Source of the DNA: Bacteroidales bacterium UBA1192
GTDB taxonomy: Bacteria; Bacteroidota; Bacteroidia; Bacteroidales; Bacteroidaceae
DNA: 62,303 nt
Reading direction: 5' to 3'
Assembly: GCA_002310175.1 (NCBI GenBank)
Contig: DBYG01000048.1
Span: 38,003 to 100,305 of the forward strand
Part shown: positions 16,557 to 25,169 of the stretch, in pieces
Layout: each line of letters opens with the position of its first letter
Numbering within the stretch: position 1 is the first letter of the stretch
The notes under the pieces: generated by a model
Databases searched by the model: none
Told to the model about the DNA's origin: nothing
What the model saw: the letters and a program-made list of their open reading frames with translations, nothing else
Program-made: the position numbers and the translations under genes

Positions 16557-17323
16557 TTGTATCCGTTCTTTTTCAGTATTTCTTGTGCCAGAGCAAGGTA
16601 ATTTTTTGAGCCGCGGGATTCGGCATCATACATAACTGCAGGCAGACCGTAACTCGGAGCCTCGCTCAATTTGACATTTCTGGCAATGACTGTCTCGAAC
16701 ACCAACTCCTGGAAATGTTTTCTCACCTCCTCTATTATCTGGTTGCTCAGTCTCAGACGTGAGTCATACATGGTTAACAGGAAACCTTCAATGTCCAGTG
16801 ACGGATTCAGTTTGGTCTTGATAATCTTTATGGTGTTTAGCAGTTTGCTGATTCCTTCCAATGCAAAGTATTCACATTGTACAGGAATAATTATGGAATC
16901 GGCGGCAGTCAATGAATTGACGGTTATGAGACCGAGTGAAGGGGAACAGTCTATTAAAATGAAGTCATAGTCGTCCTTTACGCTTGAAAGCATTTTCTTC
17001 ATGACGGTTTCTCGTGCTTCCATGTTCATAAGCTCCAGTTCTGCACCTACAAGGTCAATATGTGAGGGCATAATGAAAAGACCCTCTATACAGGAGTTCA
17101 AAATAGCGTCTTCCGGATTCCTGTTATTGACCAGGCACTCATATACCGTACATTCAAGTTTAGTAATGTCTATTCCTAGTCCTGACGAAGCATTTGCTTG
17201 AGGATCAGCGTCCACAATCAACACCTTTTTTTCGAATGTGGCCAGTGATGCAGCCAGATTGATGGTGGTTGTAGTCTTGCCAACTCCGCCTTTCTGGTTA
17301 GCTAAAGCTATTATCTTTCCCAT
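16553..17323 (-). CDS. parA: Chromosome-partitioning ATPase ParA (Soj-like)
   Basis: Deviant-Walker ATPase that moves ParB-parS complexes. The N-terminus has KGGVGKTTTTINLAASL (residues 10-26) with the signature first lysine, followed by VDADPQANASSGLG. There is no N-terminal DNA-binding extension, so it is the chromosomal Soj type (256 aa). It leads the minus-strand run of five genes. A one-mismatch -7 box, TACCTTTA at 17350 to 17343, lies 19 bases upstream, back to back with the lpxB promoter. Confidence 0.96.
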   Translation of the reverse strand: MGKIIALANQKGGVGKTTTTINLAASLATFEKKVLIVDADPQANASSGLGIDITKLECTVYECLVNNRNPEDAILNSCIEGLFIMPSHIDLVGAELELMNMEARETVMKKMLSSVKDDYDFILIDCSPSLGLITVNSLTAADSIIIPVQCEYFALEGISKLLNTIKIIKTKLNPSLDIEGFLLTMYDSRLRLSNQIIEEVRKHFQELVFETVIARNVKLSEAPSYGLPAVMYDAESRGSKNYLALAQEILKKNGYK

Positions 17324-17342
17324 AAGATGTTTTTTTAACGCG

Positions 17343-17390
17343 TAAAGGTAATGGAAAAAAACGGCATTAGGGAAAAAATTACTATTTTTG
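17343..17390. promoter_or_regulatory. Divergent -7 boxes for parA and lpxB
   Basis: Minus-strand TACCTTTA (17350 to 17343) is one base off TAnnTTTG and faces parA. Plus-strand TATTTTTG (17383-17390) is perfect and faces lpxB, 19 bases before its ATG. The -33 elements are not clear for either gene. Confidence 0.5.
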
Positions 17391-17409
17391 ACATTGTAAG
17401 AATCAGTTT

Positions 17410-18540
17410 ATGAAATACTACATTGTAGCAGGAGAGGCGTCAGGTGACCTTCATGCCTCCAGTCTTATGTCATCTATCGGCAAAAGGGATACGGAAGCAT
17501 CATTTCGCTGCTTCGGAGGAGATTTGATGAAGGTGGCCGGTGGCACTCTGGTAAAACATTATCGTGAACTCGCATATATGGGAGTATGGCCGGTCATTAC
17601 CCATCTTGGAATTATAATCAGAGGTGCCAGACTTTGTTTCCGTGACATTTCAGAATGGAATCCGGATGTAGTCATCCTGGTGGATTATCCGGGTTTTAAC
17701 CTCTCTTTGGCCCGTAAAGTACACAGTAAACTGCATATCCCCGTTTGGTACTACATTTCTCCCAAGATATGGGCTTGGAAGAGTTACAGGATCCGCAACA
17801 TACGCCGTGATGTAGATGAGTTATTCAGTATCCTCCCATTTGAGGTGGATTATTACGAAAAATTGGGTTATCCGGTCAGATATGTAGGTAATCCCACTGT
17901 CGATGAAGTGAATACTTATCTGGAATTACATAAGGAACCACTTCTCTTCAAGGGAGAGAGTCGTAGGATAATAGCCCTTCTCGCAGGTAGCCGGCGTCAA
18001 GAGATTTCCCGTAATCTGCCTGTCATGCTCAAGGCTGTAGAGGGTTTGGAGAATATCCGTGTGGTATTGGCCTGTGCGCCGTCAATACCCGCAAGCTTCT
18101 ATGAAGAGACAATCGGGGAGTATGATGTCGAGTGTGTTTATGGTGATACTTACGGCGTCCTGCAGAGTGCATATGCTGCCCTGGTGACATCGGGTACCGC
18201 CACCCTTGAAACTGCCCTTTTCGGAGTTCCTCAGGTAGTATGTTACGGAATGCCGGCCAAAAGGATAGCCGGATTGATCAGGCGAGTATTCCTTAAAACT
18301 GAATTTGTCTCACTTGTGAACCTGATTTCAGGTTATGAGGTTGTACCTGAGCTTATTGCAGACAGTTTTACACTAAAGAATATAGCGGAAAAATTCCGTC
18401 CGTTGTTGTCGGACACTGCAGAAAGACGTGCCCAACTTGAGGGGTATTCCAGAATGAGGGAGTTGCTTGGCCCCGCTGGCGCTCCGGAACGGGCATCGGC
18501 ACAGATGATGGGACTGTTAAAATCTGCTCATTGCGATTGA
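17410..18540 (+). CDS. lpxB: Lipid-A-disaccharide synthase
   Basis: Joins UDP-diacylglucosamine and lipid X to make the lipid A disaccharide at the inner face of the inner membrane (GT19 family). The N-terminus MKYYIVAGEASGDLHASSLM is the family signature. Other hallmarks are YYISPKIWAWKSYR near residues 115-130, LAGSRRQEI near 193-201 and VTSGTATLETALFGVPQVV near 256-275. At 376 aa it is complete. It is alone on its strand; its last 24 bases overlap the convergent cdsA gene. Confidence 0.96.
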   Translation: MKYYIVAGEASGDLHASSLMSSIGKRDTEASFRCFGGDLMKVAGGTLVKHYRELAYMGVWPVITHLGIIIRGARLCFRDISEWNPDVVILVDYPGFNLSLARKVHSKLHIPVWYYISPKIWAWKSYRIRNIRRDVDELFSILPFEVDYYEKLGYPVRYVGNPTVDEVNTYLELHKEPLLFKGESRRIIALLAGSRRQEISRNLPVMLKAVEGLENIRVVLACAPSIPASFYEETIGEYDVECVYGDTYGVLQSAYAALVTSGTATLETALFGVPQVVCYGMPAKRIAGLIRRVFLKTEFVSLVNLISGYEVVPELIADSFTLKNIAEKFRPLLSDTAERRAQLEGYSRMRELLGPAGAPERASAQMMGLLKSAHCD

Positions 18541-19359
18541 GAGCCAGATTACTGTGGCCGGAATGGCCAGCAGAGCGCTGTCAAAACGGTCCAGCATACC
18601 TCCGTGTCCAGGTAGGATCTTGCCAGAGTCCTTTATGCCCATTTCCCGTTTCATAAGCGACTCTATCAGGTCACCCCATGTCCCGAACAGGACCACTGTA
18701 AATGCCATTCCTATCCAGATCCAAGCCGGCATGAAACTGTACCAATCCGGCATGAAGCGGTGAAGCATCAATGCAACCAGAATGGTGAGTAGTGCGCCGC
18801 CTATTGAGCCTTCCCAGGTTTTCTTGGGTGAAATTCTCTCAAACAGTTTGTGTTTTCCGATAGTACATCCTGTGCAGTAGGCTCCCACGTCATTGCACCA
18901 AAGGAATACGAACAGGGTGAGAGGAACCACTGGACTGTAACCTGTACCGGGGCCCTTGGCATCGAAAGCAAGCATGGATGTAAGAGCAAATGGCAAAGCT
19001 ATGTAGATGACAGGGAACAGAGTGTGTACCCAGTCATTAATGGGACTTGGCTTTCTGTAATAGAGTTCACGCACCATTATCACGATCAGTGTGAATATGA
19101 ACGGTAGGAATAGAGCTGCGCTGTTTTGCATCACGGACAATCCTACTATCGCTGCATAGAAAGTGAAAGCGGCCACAGTTGCCCAAAGGCGACTAACGCT
19201 TGTATGTTTGTATCTGTTGGCAAGACCTGTATATTCTATTGTAGTGAGAATGGTGCAGACTGCAAACAACCCTACAAACCATGGTGCACCTTTCAATATA
19301 CAGAACAGCATTATGAAAGCGAACACAACTGCTGTAATAGTCCTTACAAGAAAGTTCAT
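18517..19359 (-). CDS. cdsA: Phosphatidate cytidylyltransferase
   Basis: Makes CDP-diacylglycerol from phosphatidate and CTP, the branch point for all phospholipids. The protein has about eight membrane segments, and the C-terminal family signature is complete: SLMKREMGIKDSG followed by GHGGMLDRFDS near residues 240-270. At 280 aa it is normal. It is the last gene of rsfS-ftsH-cdsA, 12 bases after ftsH. It terminates inside the coding end of lpxB on the other strand. Confidence 0.95.
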   Translation of the reverse strand: MNFLVRTITAVVFAFIMLFCILKGAPWFVGLFAVCTILTTIEYTGLANRYKHTSVSRLWATVAAFTFYAAIVGLSVMQNSAALFLPFIFTLIVIMVRELYYRKPSPINDWVHTLFPVIYIALPFALTSMLAFDAKGPGTGYSPVVPLTLFVFLWCNDVGAYCTGCTIGKHKLFERISPKKTWEGSIGGALLTILVALMLHRFMPDWYSFMPAWIWIGMAFTVVLFGTWGDLIESLMKREMGIKDSGKILPGHGGMLDRFDSALLAIPATVIWLSIAMSRF

Positions 19360-19371
19360 GTCAAGCTATGT

Positions 19372-21348
19372 TTACGGTTCAACCTTATTGTGGTTCTCAA
19401 CTGTCGCCGCTGCTTCTGAATGCTTTTTGTCATCCTCAAGTATCTCTTCGCTGCGCGAAGCCCACAAACGCTTGCCGAAAATCTTTTCCACATCCTCGGC
19501 CATGATGACCTCGCGCTCTATCAGAAGCTGTGCCAGCTGGTGGTGCCCTTCCTCATGTTCGAGCAGTATTTTCTTTCCGCGTTCATATTGCTCGCTTATG
19601 AGAGCCTTTACTTCTTCATCTATAAGTTCGGCTGTCTTGTCGGAATACGGTTTCTGGAAGGCATACTCATCAGTGCTGCTGTAGTAGCACAGGTTGGCCA
19701 GCTTGTCACTCATGCCTGCATATGCAATCATCCCGTAAGCTTGCTTCGTGACGCGTTCAAGATCATTCATGGCTCCTGTGGAGATATGGCCAGTGAACAG
19801 TTCTTCGGCGGCACGTCCGCCCAGAGTGGCGCACATTTCGTCAAGCATCTGCTCCTTAGTGGTTATCTGGCGTTCTTCAGGCAGATACCAGGCGGCACCG
19901 AGAGCACGTCCGCGTGGCACTATAGTAACCTTAATAAGCGGGTTGGCGTATTCCAGGAACCAAGATAGGGTGGCGTGTCCGGCCTCATGAAGGGCAATTG
20001 TGCGCTTCTCGTCGGCAGTCAGCACCTTGGTCTTCTTTTCCAGTCCTCCTACGATACGGTCAACAGCCGAAAGGAAATCATCCTTCTCCACCTTCTTCTT
20101 GTCATGGCGGGCGGCAATCAGGGCAGCCTCGTTACATACGTTAGCGATATCAGCACCCGAGAAACCGGGAGTCTGGCGGGCAAGCAGATCCACATCTACA
20201 TCCTTACTCAGCTTGATGTTACGGAGATGTACACCGAACACGGCCTTTCGCTCGTTAAGGTCAGGTAGGTCCAGATGAATTTGACGGTCAAAACGTCCTG
20301 CACGCAGTAATGCCTTGTCTAAGATATCCACGCGGTTGGTGGCTGCCAGTATGATTACGCCACTGTTGGTGCCGAACCCGTCCATTTCGGTTAACAGTTG
20401 GTTCAGGGTGTTCTCTCGCTCGTCATTGCCTCCCATAGCGGGATTCTTGCCTCGGGCGCGTCCTACAGCGTCAATCTCGTCTATGAAAATAATACACGGT
20501 GCCTTCTCCTTAGCCTGACGGAACAGGTCACGTACTCTGGATGCACCCACACCAACGAACATCTCCACAAAGTCAGAGCCGGAGAGCGAGAAGAACGGGA
20601 CATCAGCCTCACCGGCCACAGCTTTGGCCAGCAGGGTCTTGCCTGTTCCCGGAGGACCTACCAACAGTGCTCCTTTAGGTATCTTGCCTCCCAAATCTGT
20701 ATATTTTCTGGGGTTCTTGAGGAACTCCACAATTTCCTCTACCTCGGTCTTGGCCTCAGCCTGTCCTGCCACATCCTTAAATGTAACGCGGTCAGCTCCG
20801 CCCTTCTCATAGACCTTGGCCTTTGATTTACCCACGCTGAATACTCCACCTCCGGCTCCCCCGGCCCCACCGTTAATGCGTTTTGTCAGGATTATCCAAA
20901 ACAGGATTAGCAGAAGGAACGGGAAAATGCTTATCAGGATGTCAATAGCTGTATGGGATTTTTTCTCATACTCTACCTCTCCTGTGAATGTGCCTGCAGC
21001 CTGAGACATGTCAATGAACTCTTGCAGATTGTCCATTGAGCCCACTCCCACCGTCAGCATTGGCTTAGCGAAAGGTTGTAGGGCAGTGGATTCGGGAAAT
21101 ACGTACTTGGCGGAATCGGGCTTGATGTACATATCCATAGTGCCCAGGTTGGGGTAAACTACAATATTGTTTATATATCCTCGTTCCATATACTCCTTAA
21201 AATCAGTATATGATGCCTTGCCTGTAAGCGCAGCGCCATCTTCCTTACTGAAAATAAGGATATATCCAAAACCGATAAAAAGCAAAATATAAAGCCAGGA
21301 TTGCAGTCTTGGTCCCTTCTTGGGCTTATTGTCTTTTATGTCAGCCAT
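19372..21348 (-). CDS. ftsH: ATP-dependent zinc metalloprotease FtsH
   Basis: Membrane-anchored AAA+ protease that degrades damaged membrane proteins and regulatory proteins. Two transmembrane segments are visible, at residues about 17-34 and 136-155, flanking a small periplasmic domain. Walker A GPPGTGKT is at 231-238, Walker B IIFIDEID near 287, the SRH region after 330 and the zinc motif HEAGH at 454-458. At 658 aa it is full length. The Gly-rich linker GGAGGAGGGVF follows the second membrane helix. It is transcribed with rsfS upstream and cdsA downstream. Confidence 0.97.
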   Translation of the reverse strand: MADIKDNKPKKGPRLQSWLYILLFIGFGYILIFSKEDGAALTGKASYTDFKEYMERGYINNIVVYPNLGTMDMYIKPDSAKYVFPESTALQPFAKPMLTVGVGSMDNLQEFIDMSQAAGTFTGEVEYEKKSHTAIDILISIFPFLLLILFWIILTKRINGGAGGAGGGVFSVGKSKAKVYEKGGADRVTFKDVAGQAEAKTEVEEIVEFLKNPRKYTDLGGKIPKGALLVGPPGTGKTLLAKAVAGEADVPFFSLSGSDFVEMFVGVGASRVRDLFRQAKEKAPCIIFIDEIDAVGRARGKNPAMGGNDERENTLNQLLTEMDGFGTNSGVIILAATNRVDILDKALLRAGRFDRQIHLDLPDLNERKAVFGVHLRNIKLSKDVDVDLLARQTPGFSGADIANVCNEAALIAARHDKKKVEKDDFLSAVDRIVGGLEKKTKVLTADEKRTIALHEAGHATLSWFLEYANPLIKVTIVPRGRALGAAWYLPEERQITTKEQMLDEMCATLGGRAAEELFTGHISTGAMNDLERVTKQAYGMIAYAGMSDKLANLCYYSSTDEYAFQKPYSDKTAELIDEEVKALISEQYERGKKILLEHEEGHHQLAQLLIEREVIMAEDVEKIFGKRLWASRSEEILEDDKKHSEAAATVENHNKVEP

Positions 21349-21397
21349 ATTTCATTTGTTATGGGAAAAACATGTCAAGGTGTCAGTGTAAAAACCA

Positions 21398-21760
21398 TCA
21401 GATATCGGGAACCTCTTCTAACAGGGCATCGGCCCAAAGGTGTTCCAGATCATAAAATCTCCTCAGTTCGGGAACGAAAATGTGTACCATCACATCGCCG
21501 TAGTCCATAGCTATCCAGTGGGCAAATCTGGTCCCTTCAGTGAAATCAGGCTTGCGCTGCTCCTTTATGCGGACTGTCTCCCGTATGGAGTCATGTATGG
21601 CTATAGTTTGGTTAGGGGTTCCCCCTTCGCAAATCACGAAATACCTACATACGGTATCCTCAATGCCTGTGAGATCAACAATGGTTATTTTCTCACCTTT
21701 CCTTTCCTGGATGCCTTCAACTATGCTGTTAATAATACTCTCTCTCTTCTTTTTCGTCAT
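21398..21760 (-). CDS. rsfS: Ribosomal silencing factor RsfS
   Basis: Binds ribosomal protein uL14 and blocks subunit joining when nutrients are low. The 120-aa protein has the family's IVEGIQERKGEKITIVDLTG start, the VICEGGTPNQTIAI core and AHWIAMDYGDVMVHIF near residues 82-97. The gene leads rsfS-ftsH-cdsA, with 49 bases to ftsH. A -7 box TACTTTTG (21794 to 21787) lies 26 bases upstream. Confidence 0.95.
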   Translation of the reverse strand: MTKKKRESIINSIVEGIQERKGEKITIVDLTGIEDTVCRYFVICEGGTPNQTIAIHDSIRETVRIKEQRKPDFTEGTRFAHWIAMDYGDVMVHIFVPELRRFYDLEHLWADALLEEVPDI

Positions 21761-21786
21761 TTATTGTATTGTGTGGTTGTTTTGTG

Positions 21787-21794
21787 CAAAAGTA
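21787..21794 (-). promoter_or_regulatory. rsfS-ftsH-cdsA -7 box
   Basis: Minus-strand TACTTTTG (21794 to 21787) matches TAnnTTTG. No clear -33 TTTG is seen. The 190 bases between rsfS and the tRNA-Gln gene otherwise hold only the tRNA promoter. Confidence 0.55.
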
Positions 21795-21899
21795 ATGAAA
21801 AAGTTCCACCATATCCTGAATACACCTTTTTTAATAGTGACCGGAACGGGTCATGATTCACTTTTCTTGTCATACAGAGGCAAAAAAGATGCCAAAAGA

Positions 21900-21929
21900 T
21901 TTGGATACCGGAAAAAAGCAGTATATTTG
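21900..21929 (+). promoter_or_regulatory. tRNA-Gln promoter
   Basis: TTTG (21900-21903), an 18-base spacer and TATATTTG (21922-21929) form a complete Bacteroidetes promoter. The predicted start is about 15 bases before the tRNA. Confidence 0.75.
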
Positions 21930-21951
21930 CACCGCTTTAGAGCGGACATAC

Positions 21952-22022
21952 TGGGCTATGGTGTAATGGTAACACTGCAGATTCTGGTCCTGCCTTTCCT
22001 GGTTCGAGTCCGGGTAGCCCAG
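21952..22022 (+). tRNA. tRNA-Gln (anticodon CTG)
   Basis: The 71-base gene folds as a cloverleaf: acceptor TGGGCTA with TAGCCCA, D arm GTGT...ACAC, anticodon loop TTCTGGT with CTG at 21984-21986, and T arm CTGGTTCGAGTCCGG-like. G73 is the discriminator base, as expected for Gln. The 3' CCA is not encoded (the next bases are CAA). The last anticodon-stem pair is A-C, consistent with the weak 31-39 pair of many Gln tRNAs. It is a single-gene transcript with its own promoter and terminator. Confidence 0.95.
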
Positions 22023-22031
22023 CAAAAAGAA

Positions 22032-22060
22032 GGGGATGCAAACGCATCCCCTCTTTTTTT
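22032..22060. terminator. Rho-independent terminator of tRNA-Gln
   Basis: GGGGATGC (22032-22039) and GCATCCCC (22044-22051) form a perfect eight-pair stem with an AAAC loop, followed by TCTTTTTTT. On the minus strand the stem is followed by an A-rich-complement T tract (TTCTTTTTGC), so it can also stop the convergent meaB transcript, whose stop codon overlaps its end. Confidence 0.92.
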
Positions 22061-23147
22061 ACCGTGAGTAGTACAGTTCCAGCAGCTTGTGTGCGGCGGC
22101 GAATGATGTCTGCTGGCCTCCCAGGACCTGAGCCTCGAACTCTGTCAGTTTTGCCGATATTTCAGGGTCATTGTAGAACCCGTTCCTGAGCGATTCGTTA
22201 ATGCTCTCATACATCCAGTATTTGGCCTGCTCGTTACGGCGGTATTGGAAATAGCCGTTCTGCTTGACAAAGTCTATGTAGGCCCAGACCATATCCCACA
22301 CCTCCTTTATCTTGTATTCGTAGAATCCGGAGTAGGTTATTACCTGAGGGGACCAGCCGCTTTCTGATGGTGGAAACAGATGCAGGGCGTTGCGGAATGA
22401 GCTGGCCGCCAGCTCGGCCTTAGGGGCGTTGTCGCCGTCGGCTTTGTTTATGATTATGCCGTCAGCCATTTCCATTATGCCGCGCTTAATGCCCTGCAAC
22501 TCATCGCCGGTGCCGGCCAGCTGTATGAGTAGGAAAAAGTCAACCATTGAGTGGACGGCTGTCTCGCTCTGGCCCACGCCTACCGTCTCCACGAATATCT
22601 TGTCAAAGCCGGCAGCCTCACACAGGACGATCGTTTCGCGGGTCTTACGGGCCACACCTCCCAGTGAACCTGCTGATGGGCTGGGGCGTATGAATGCCTT
22701 GGGATGGACTGAGAGGCGTTCCATGCGGGTCTTATCGCCCAGAATACTTCCTTTAGTGCGCTCTGAACTGGGGTCTATGGCCAGCACCGCAAGCTTTCCT
22801 CCATCCTTGAGCACATGAAGGCCGAAAGCGTCTATGCTGGTGCTTTTTCCGGCTCCCGGAACACCGCTGATGCCTATGCGTACGGAGTTGCCTGCATGGG
22901 GAAGGCACTTTTCAATTACCTCCTGTGCAATAGCCTGATGTTCGGGCTTGAGGCTCTCTACCAGAGTAACAGCCTGGCTGAGAACAGTTACGTTTCCTTT
23001 TACTATGCCGTCCACGTAATCTTGTACAGAAAGAGTGGGGCGGTGGACATGATGATTCCTGAAATAGGGGTTTACTGAGCCGGGACTGATAACTCCGCTG
23101 TTCACGGTCAGCCCTTTGTATTCATCGCTGTTTTCGGGATGTTCCAT
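22059..23147 (-). CDS. meaB: Methylmalonyl-CoA mutase accessory GTPase MeaB (ArgK family)
   Basis: G3E-family GTPase that gates cobalamin loading and protects methylmalonyl-CoA mutase, here likely serving the succinate-propionate route. Walker A is GVPGAGKSTS near residue 100; other hallmarks are LAIDPSSERTKGSILGDKTR, ETVGVGQSE and the base-recognition NKADGD. At 362 aa it is slightly longer than the E. coli protein through a 40-residue N-terminal extension. The mutase genes are not in the window. It follows the flippase-like gene by 11 bases, so the two share a transcript. Confidence 0.93.
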   Translation of the reverse strand: MEHPENSDEYKGLTVNSGVISPGSVNPYFRNHHVHRPTLSVQDYVDGIVKGNVTVLSQAVTLVESLKPEHQAIAQEVIEKCLPHAGNSVRIGISGVPGAGKSTSIDAFGLHVLKDGGKLAVLAIDPSSERTKGSILGDKTRMERLSVHPKAFIRPSPSAGSLGGVARKTRETIVLCEAAGFDKIFVETVGVGQSETAVHSMVDFFLLIQLAGTGDELQGIKRGIMEMADGIIINKADGDNAPKAELAASSFRNALHLFPPSESGWSPQVITYSGFYEYKIKEVWDMVWAYIDFVKQNGYFQYRRNEQAKYWMYESINESLRNGFYNDPEISAKLTEFEAQVLGGQQTSFAAAHKLLELYYSR

Positions 23148-23158
23148 AGGGTTATGGG

Positions 23159-24172
23159 TTATGGTTGAGTTGCGGCTTTATGGCCGTCACGGCGAATTAT
23201 CTTGAGTGCAATCCAGGCAATGAATCCGCACAACAGATATATTAAGGTCTGGCAGAAATGCAGTATGAACGACATAATCTGTGCCTCGTTGGTCTTGGCA
23301 CCGTATATGCCCAGCATCTTGACTATGGCCAGATTCCACGGGCCAGCTCCGTTAGGGGTTGGAACCAGTACCGCTACGCTGCTCGCTGCAAAACAGGCCA
23401 GCCCGCCCACAGGACCGACTGCAGCGGTTGACGGCAGGCAGTAGAATGCCAGGTATAGTTCCAGATAGTAGCATATCCAGATTCCTATCGAGTAGGCAAG
23501 GAACAGGGGCAGATGTTTTATTTGCTTGAGTGATAGGAATCCTTCCCAGAATCCCTGAATGAAATTCCTGACCTTGTCCCACAGGCGGAACCTTACGCAA
23601 ACCCACCGGCAGACGGCAATGACGAGTATTATTCCTATGGTCCATAACCAGAACCTTGGGTTCCGCAGCAGAGGTATGCTCTGAGTGGCGGATGAAGCCA
23701 CGTCGGTATCAGTGGGGGTTAGCAGCAGTTGGAACTCGTTCCATGATACCAATATGCCGGCCACTACGATAAGGCCCAGCAATACGGCATCGACCACACG
23801 CTCGGCCACCAAGGTGCCAAGACCTTTACTGAAAGGCACACCGGCATTCTGCTCCAGTATTCCGCAACGGCATATCTCGCCCACGCGAGGAATGATTATG
23901 TTGGCGGCATAGCCTGTGAACACGGTAAGGACCGTATCTTTCCTGGAAACATTGTATCCTATAGGTTCAAGCAGCAGATTCCAGCGCAGTCCTCGGAAAA
24001 GCGGGCCGAGTGCACTGAAAGCAAGGGCTGCAGCCAGCCAGCGCCAATTTATACGGCCCATATCGCTCCGGAACTGCGAGAAATCGTAATCGCGGTAAGT
24101 GAAATAGAGTATTACTGCCGATATGAGCAGCGGGATTACTATCTTTAGGGTGGTTGATGCAATCTTTTTCAT
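23159..24172 (-). CDS. Flippase-like membrane protein (LPG_synthase_TM / UPF0104 family)
   Basis: A 337-aa polytopic inner-membrane protein with about eight helices and a basic C-terminus (IIRRDGHKAATQP). Conserved family stretches are LRGLRWNLLLEPIGY near 62-76, GYAANIIIPRVGEICRCG near 87-104 and VLVPTPNGAGPWNLAI near 265-280. This matches the flippase-like domain of MprF-type proteins and AglD, without the lysyl-transferase domain. The substrate is unknown; lipid or lipid-linked sugar translocation is only an analogy. It is the promoter-proximal partner of meaB. Confidence 0.85.
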   Translation of the reverse strand: MKKIASTTLKIVIPLLISAVILYFTYRDYDFSQFRSDMGRINWRWLAAALAFSALGPLFRGLRWNLLLEPIGYNVSRKDTVLTVFTGYAANIIIPRVGEICRCGILEQNAGVPFSKGLGTLVAERVVDAVLLGLIVVAGILVSWNEFQLLLTPTDTDVASSATQSIPLLRNPRFWLWTIGIILVIAVCRWVCVRFRLWDKVRNFIQGFWEGFLSLKQIKHLPLFLAYSIGIWICYYLELYLAFYCLPSTAAVGPVGGLACFAASSVAVLVPTPNGAGPWNLAIVKMLGIYGAKTNEAQIMSFILHFCQTLIYLLCGFIAWIALKIIRRDGHKAATQP

Positions 24173-24204
24173 TGTATGGTGTTCACCTTTCGGATGATTT
24201 TACC

Positions 24205-24283
24205 TACCTTTGCCATATGAATGCGGCGGGAGGTCAGCATTCAAACGGCAAATATACTATTTTTTGCCATTCGATAACCCAAA
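24205..24283. promoter_or_regulatory. Divergent, overlapping promoters for ksgA and the flippase-like gene
   Basis: Plus-strand TACCTTTG (24205-24212) faces ksgA. Minus-strand TATATTTG (24256 to 24249), with TTTG at 24283 to 24280 (spacer 23), faces the flippase-meaB pair. The two boxes point toward each other, so the transcripts would overlap by roughly 25 to 35 bases and the leaders are about 85 and 70 bases. Confidence 0.5.
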
Positions 24284-24305
24284 AGACTCTATATGGACGA
24301 CGTTG

Positions 24306-25085
24306 ATGCGGACAGTAAGACCGAAAAAGGCATTAGGCCAACATTTCCTGAGGGATATGGGTATCGCTCAGCAGATAGCCGGCACTGTTGATGTTCGTGC
24401 CGACCTTCCGATTCTTGAAATAGGACCCGGAACAGGGGTACTTACACAATTCCTTAGTCAGAAAGAGCGTGAACTGAAGGTGGTTGAGATAGACACCGAG
24501 TCGGTTGTTTATTTGCACGAAAACTACCCTGGGCTGAACGTGATTGAGGGTGATTTCCTTAAGATGGACCTGAATGAGGTCTTTGAAGGCCGTCAGTTTG
24601 TGCTTACCGGTAATTATCCTTACAATATAACCAGTCAGATATTCTTCAGGATGCTGGATAATGTGGAACTCATTCCCTGCTGTACCGGGATGCTGCAGCG
24701 CGAGGTTGCGCAACGCATCTGTTCCGGCCCGGGGAACAAGGACTATGGCATCCTGAGCGTATTCATCCAAGCCTGGTATGATACCGAATACCTTTTTACC
24801 GTAAATGAAAACGTGTTTGACCCGCCTCCAAAGGTCAAGAGCGCAGTCATAAGGCTCACTCGAAACTCCCGAACCGCGCTGGGCTGCGATGAGAAACTGT
24901 TCCGCAAGGTAGTTAAGTGCACTTTCGGTATGCGCCGCAAGATGTTGCGCAACTCCCTGCGTCAGGTATATGAACGCGATGTCCCTCTACCGGCGGACTG
25001 CCCGTATCTGGACAAACGTCCCGAACAGCTGTCAGTGGAGGATTTCATCCGTCTGACAGATATGGTTGAGGGCAGAGCGACCTGA
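24306..25085 (+). CDS. ksgA: 16S rRNA dimethyladenosine transferase KsgA/RsmA
   Basis: Dimethylates two adjacent adenosines in helix 45 of 16S rRNA, a late step of small-subunit assembly. The N-terminus MRTVRPKKALGQHFLRDMGI is typical of the family. SAM motif ILEIGPGTGVLTQFL lies at about residues 34-48 and the catalytic motif NYPYNIT near 103-109. I start at the ATG at 24306 (259 aa); a TTG at 24210 would start inside the -7 box. An 84-base gap with a small GGCC...GGCC hairpin leads to mgtE. Confidence 0.95.
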   Translation: MRTVRPKKALGQHFLRDMGIAQQIAGTVDVRADLPILEIGPGTGVLTQFLSQKERELKVVEIDTESVVYLHENYPGLNVIEGDFLKMDLNEVFEGRQFVLTGNYPYNITSQIFFRMLDNVELIPCCTGMLQREVAQRICSGPGNKDYGILSVFIQAWYDTEYLFTVNENVFDPPPKVKSAVIRLTRNSRTALGCDEKLFRKVVKCTFGMRRKMLRNSLRQVYERDVPLPADCPYLDKRPEQLSVEDFIRLTDMVEGRAT

Positions 25086-25169
25086 GCGTCAGGGACACCT
25101 TAGAATACAATTAACAGTATCGTATGACAGGCCAGACTTCAATGGCCGAAATATTCAGAGACAATTATT

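Noticed and set aside
21540..22067. 175-aa ORF that runs through tRNA-Gln
   Set aside because: It crosses a clear tRNA with its own promoter and terminator, and is antisense to rsfS.
24210..24305. KsgA N-terminal extension from a TTG
   Set aside because: The TTG lies inside the ksgA -7 box and the added residues do not match the family; the ATG at 24306 fits.
25086..25169. Possible magnesium riboswitch before mgtE
   Set aside because: Only a short GGCC...GGCC stem is seen; the leader is too short and lacks M-box features.
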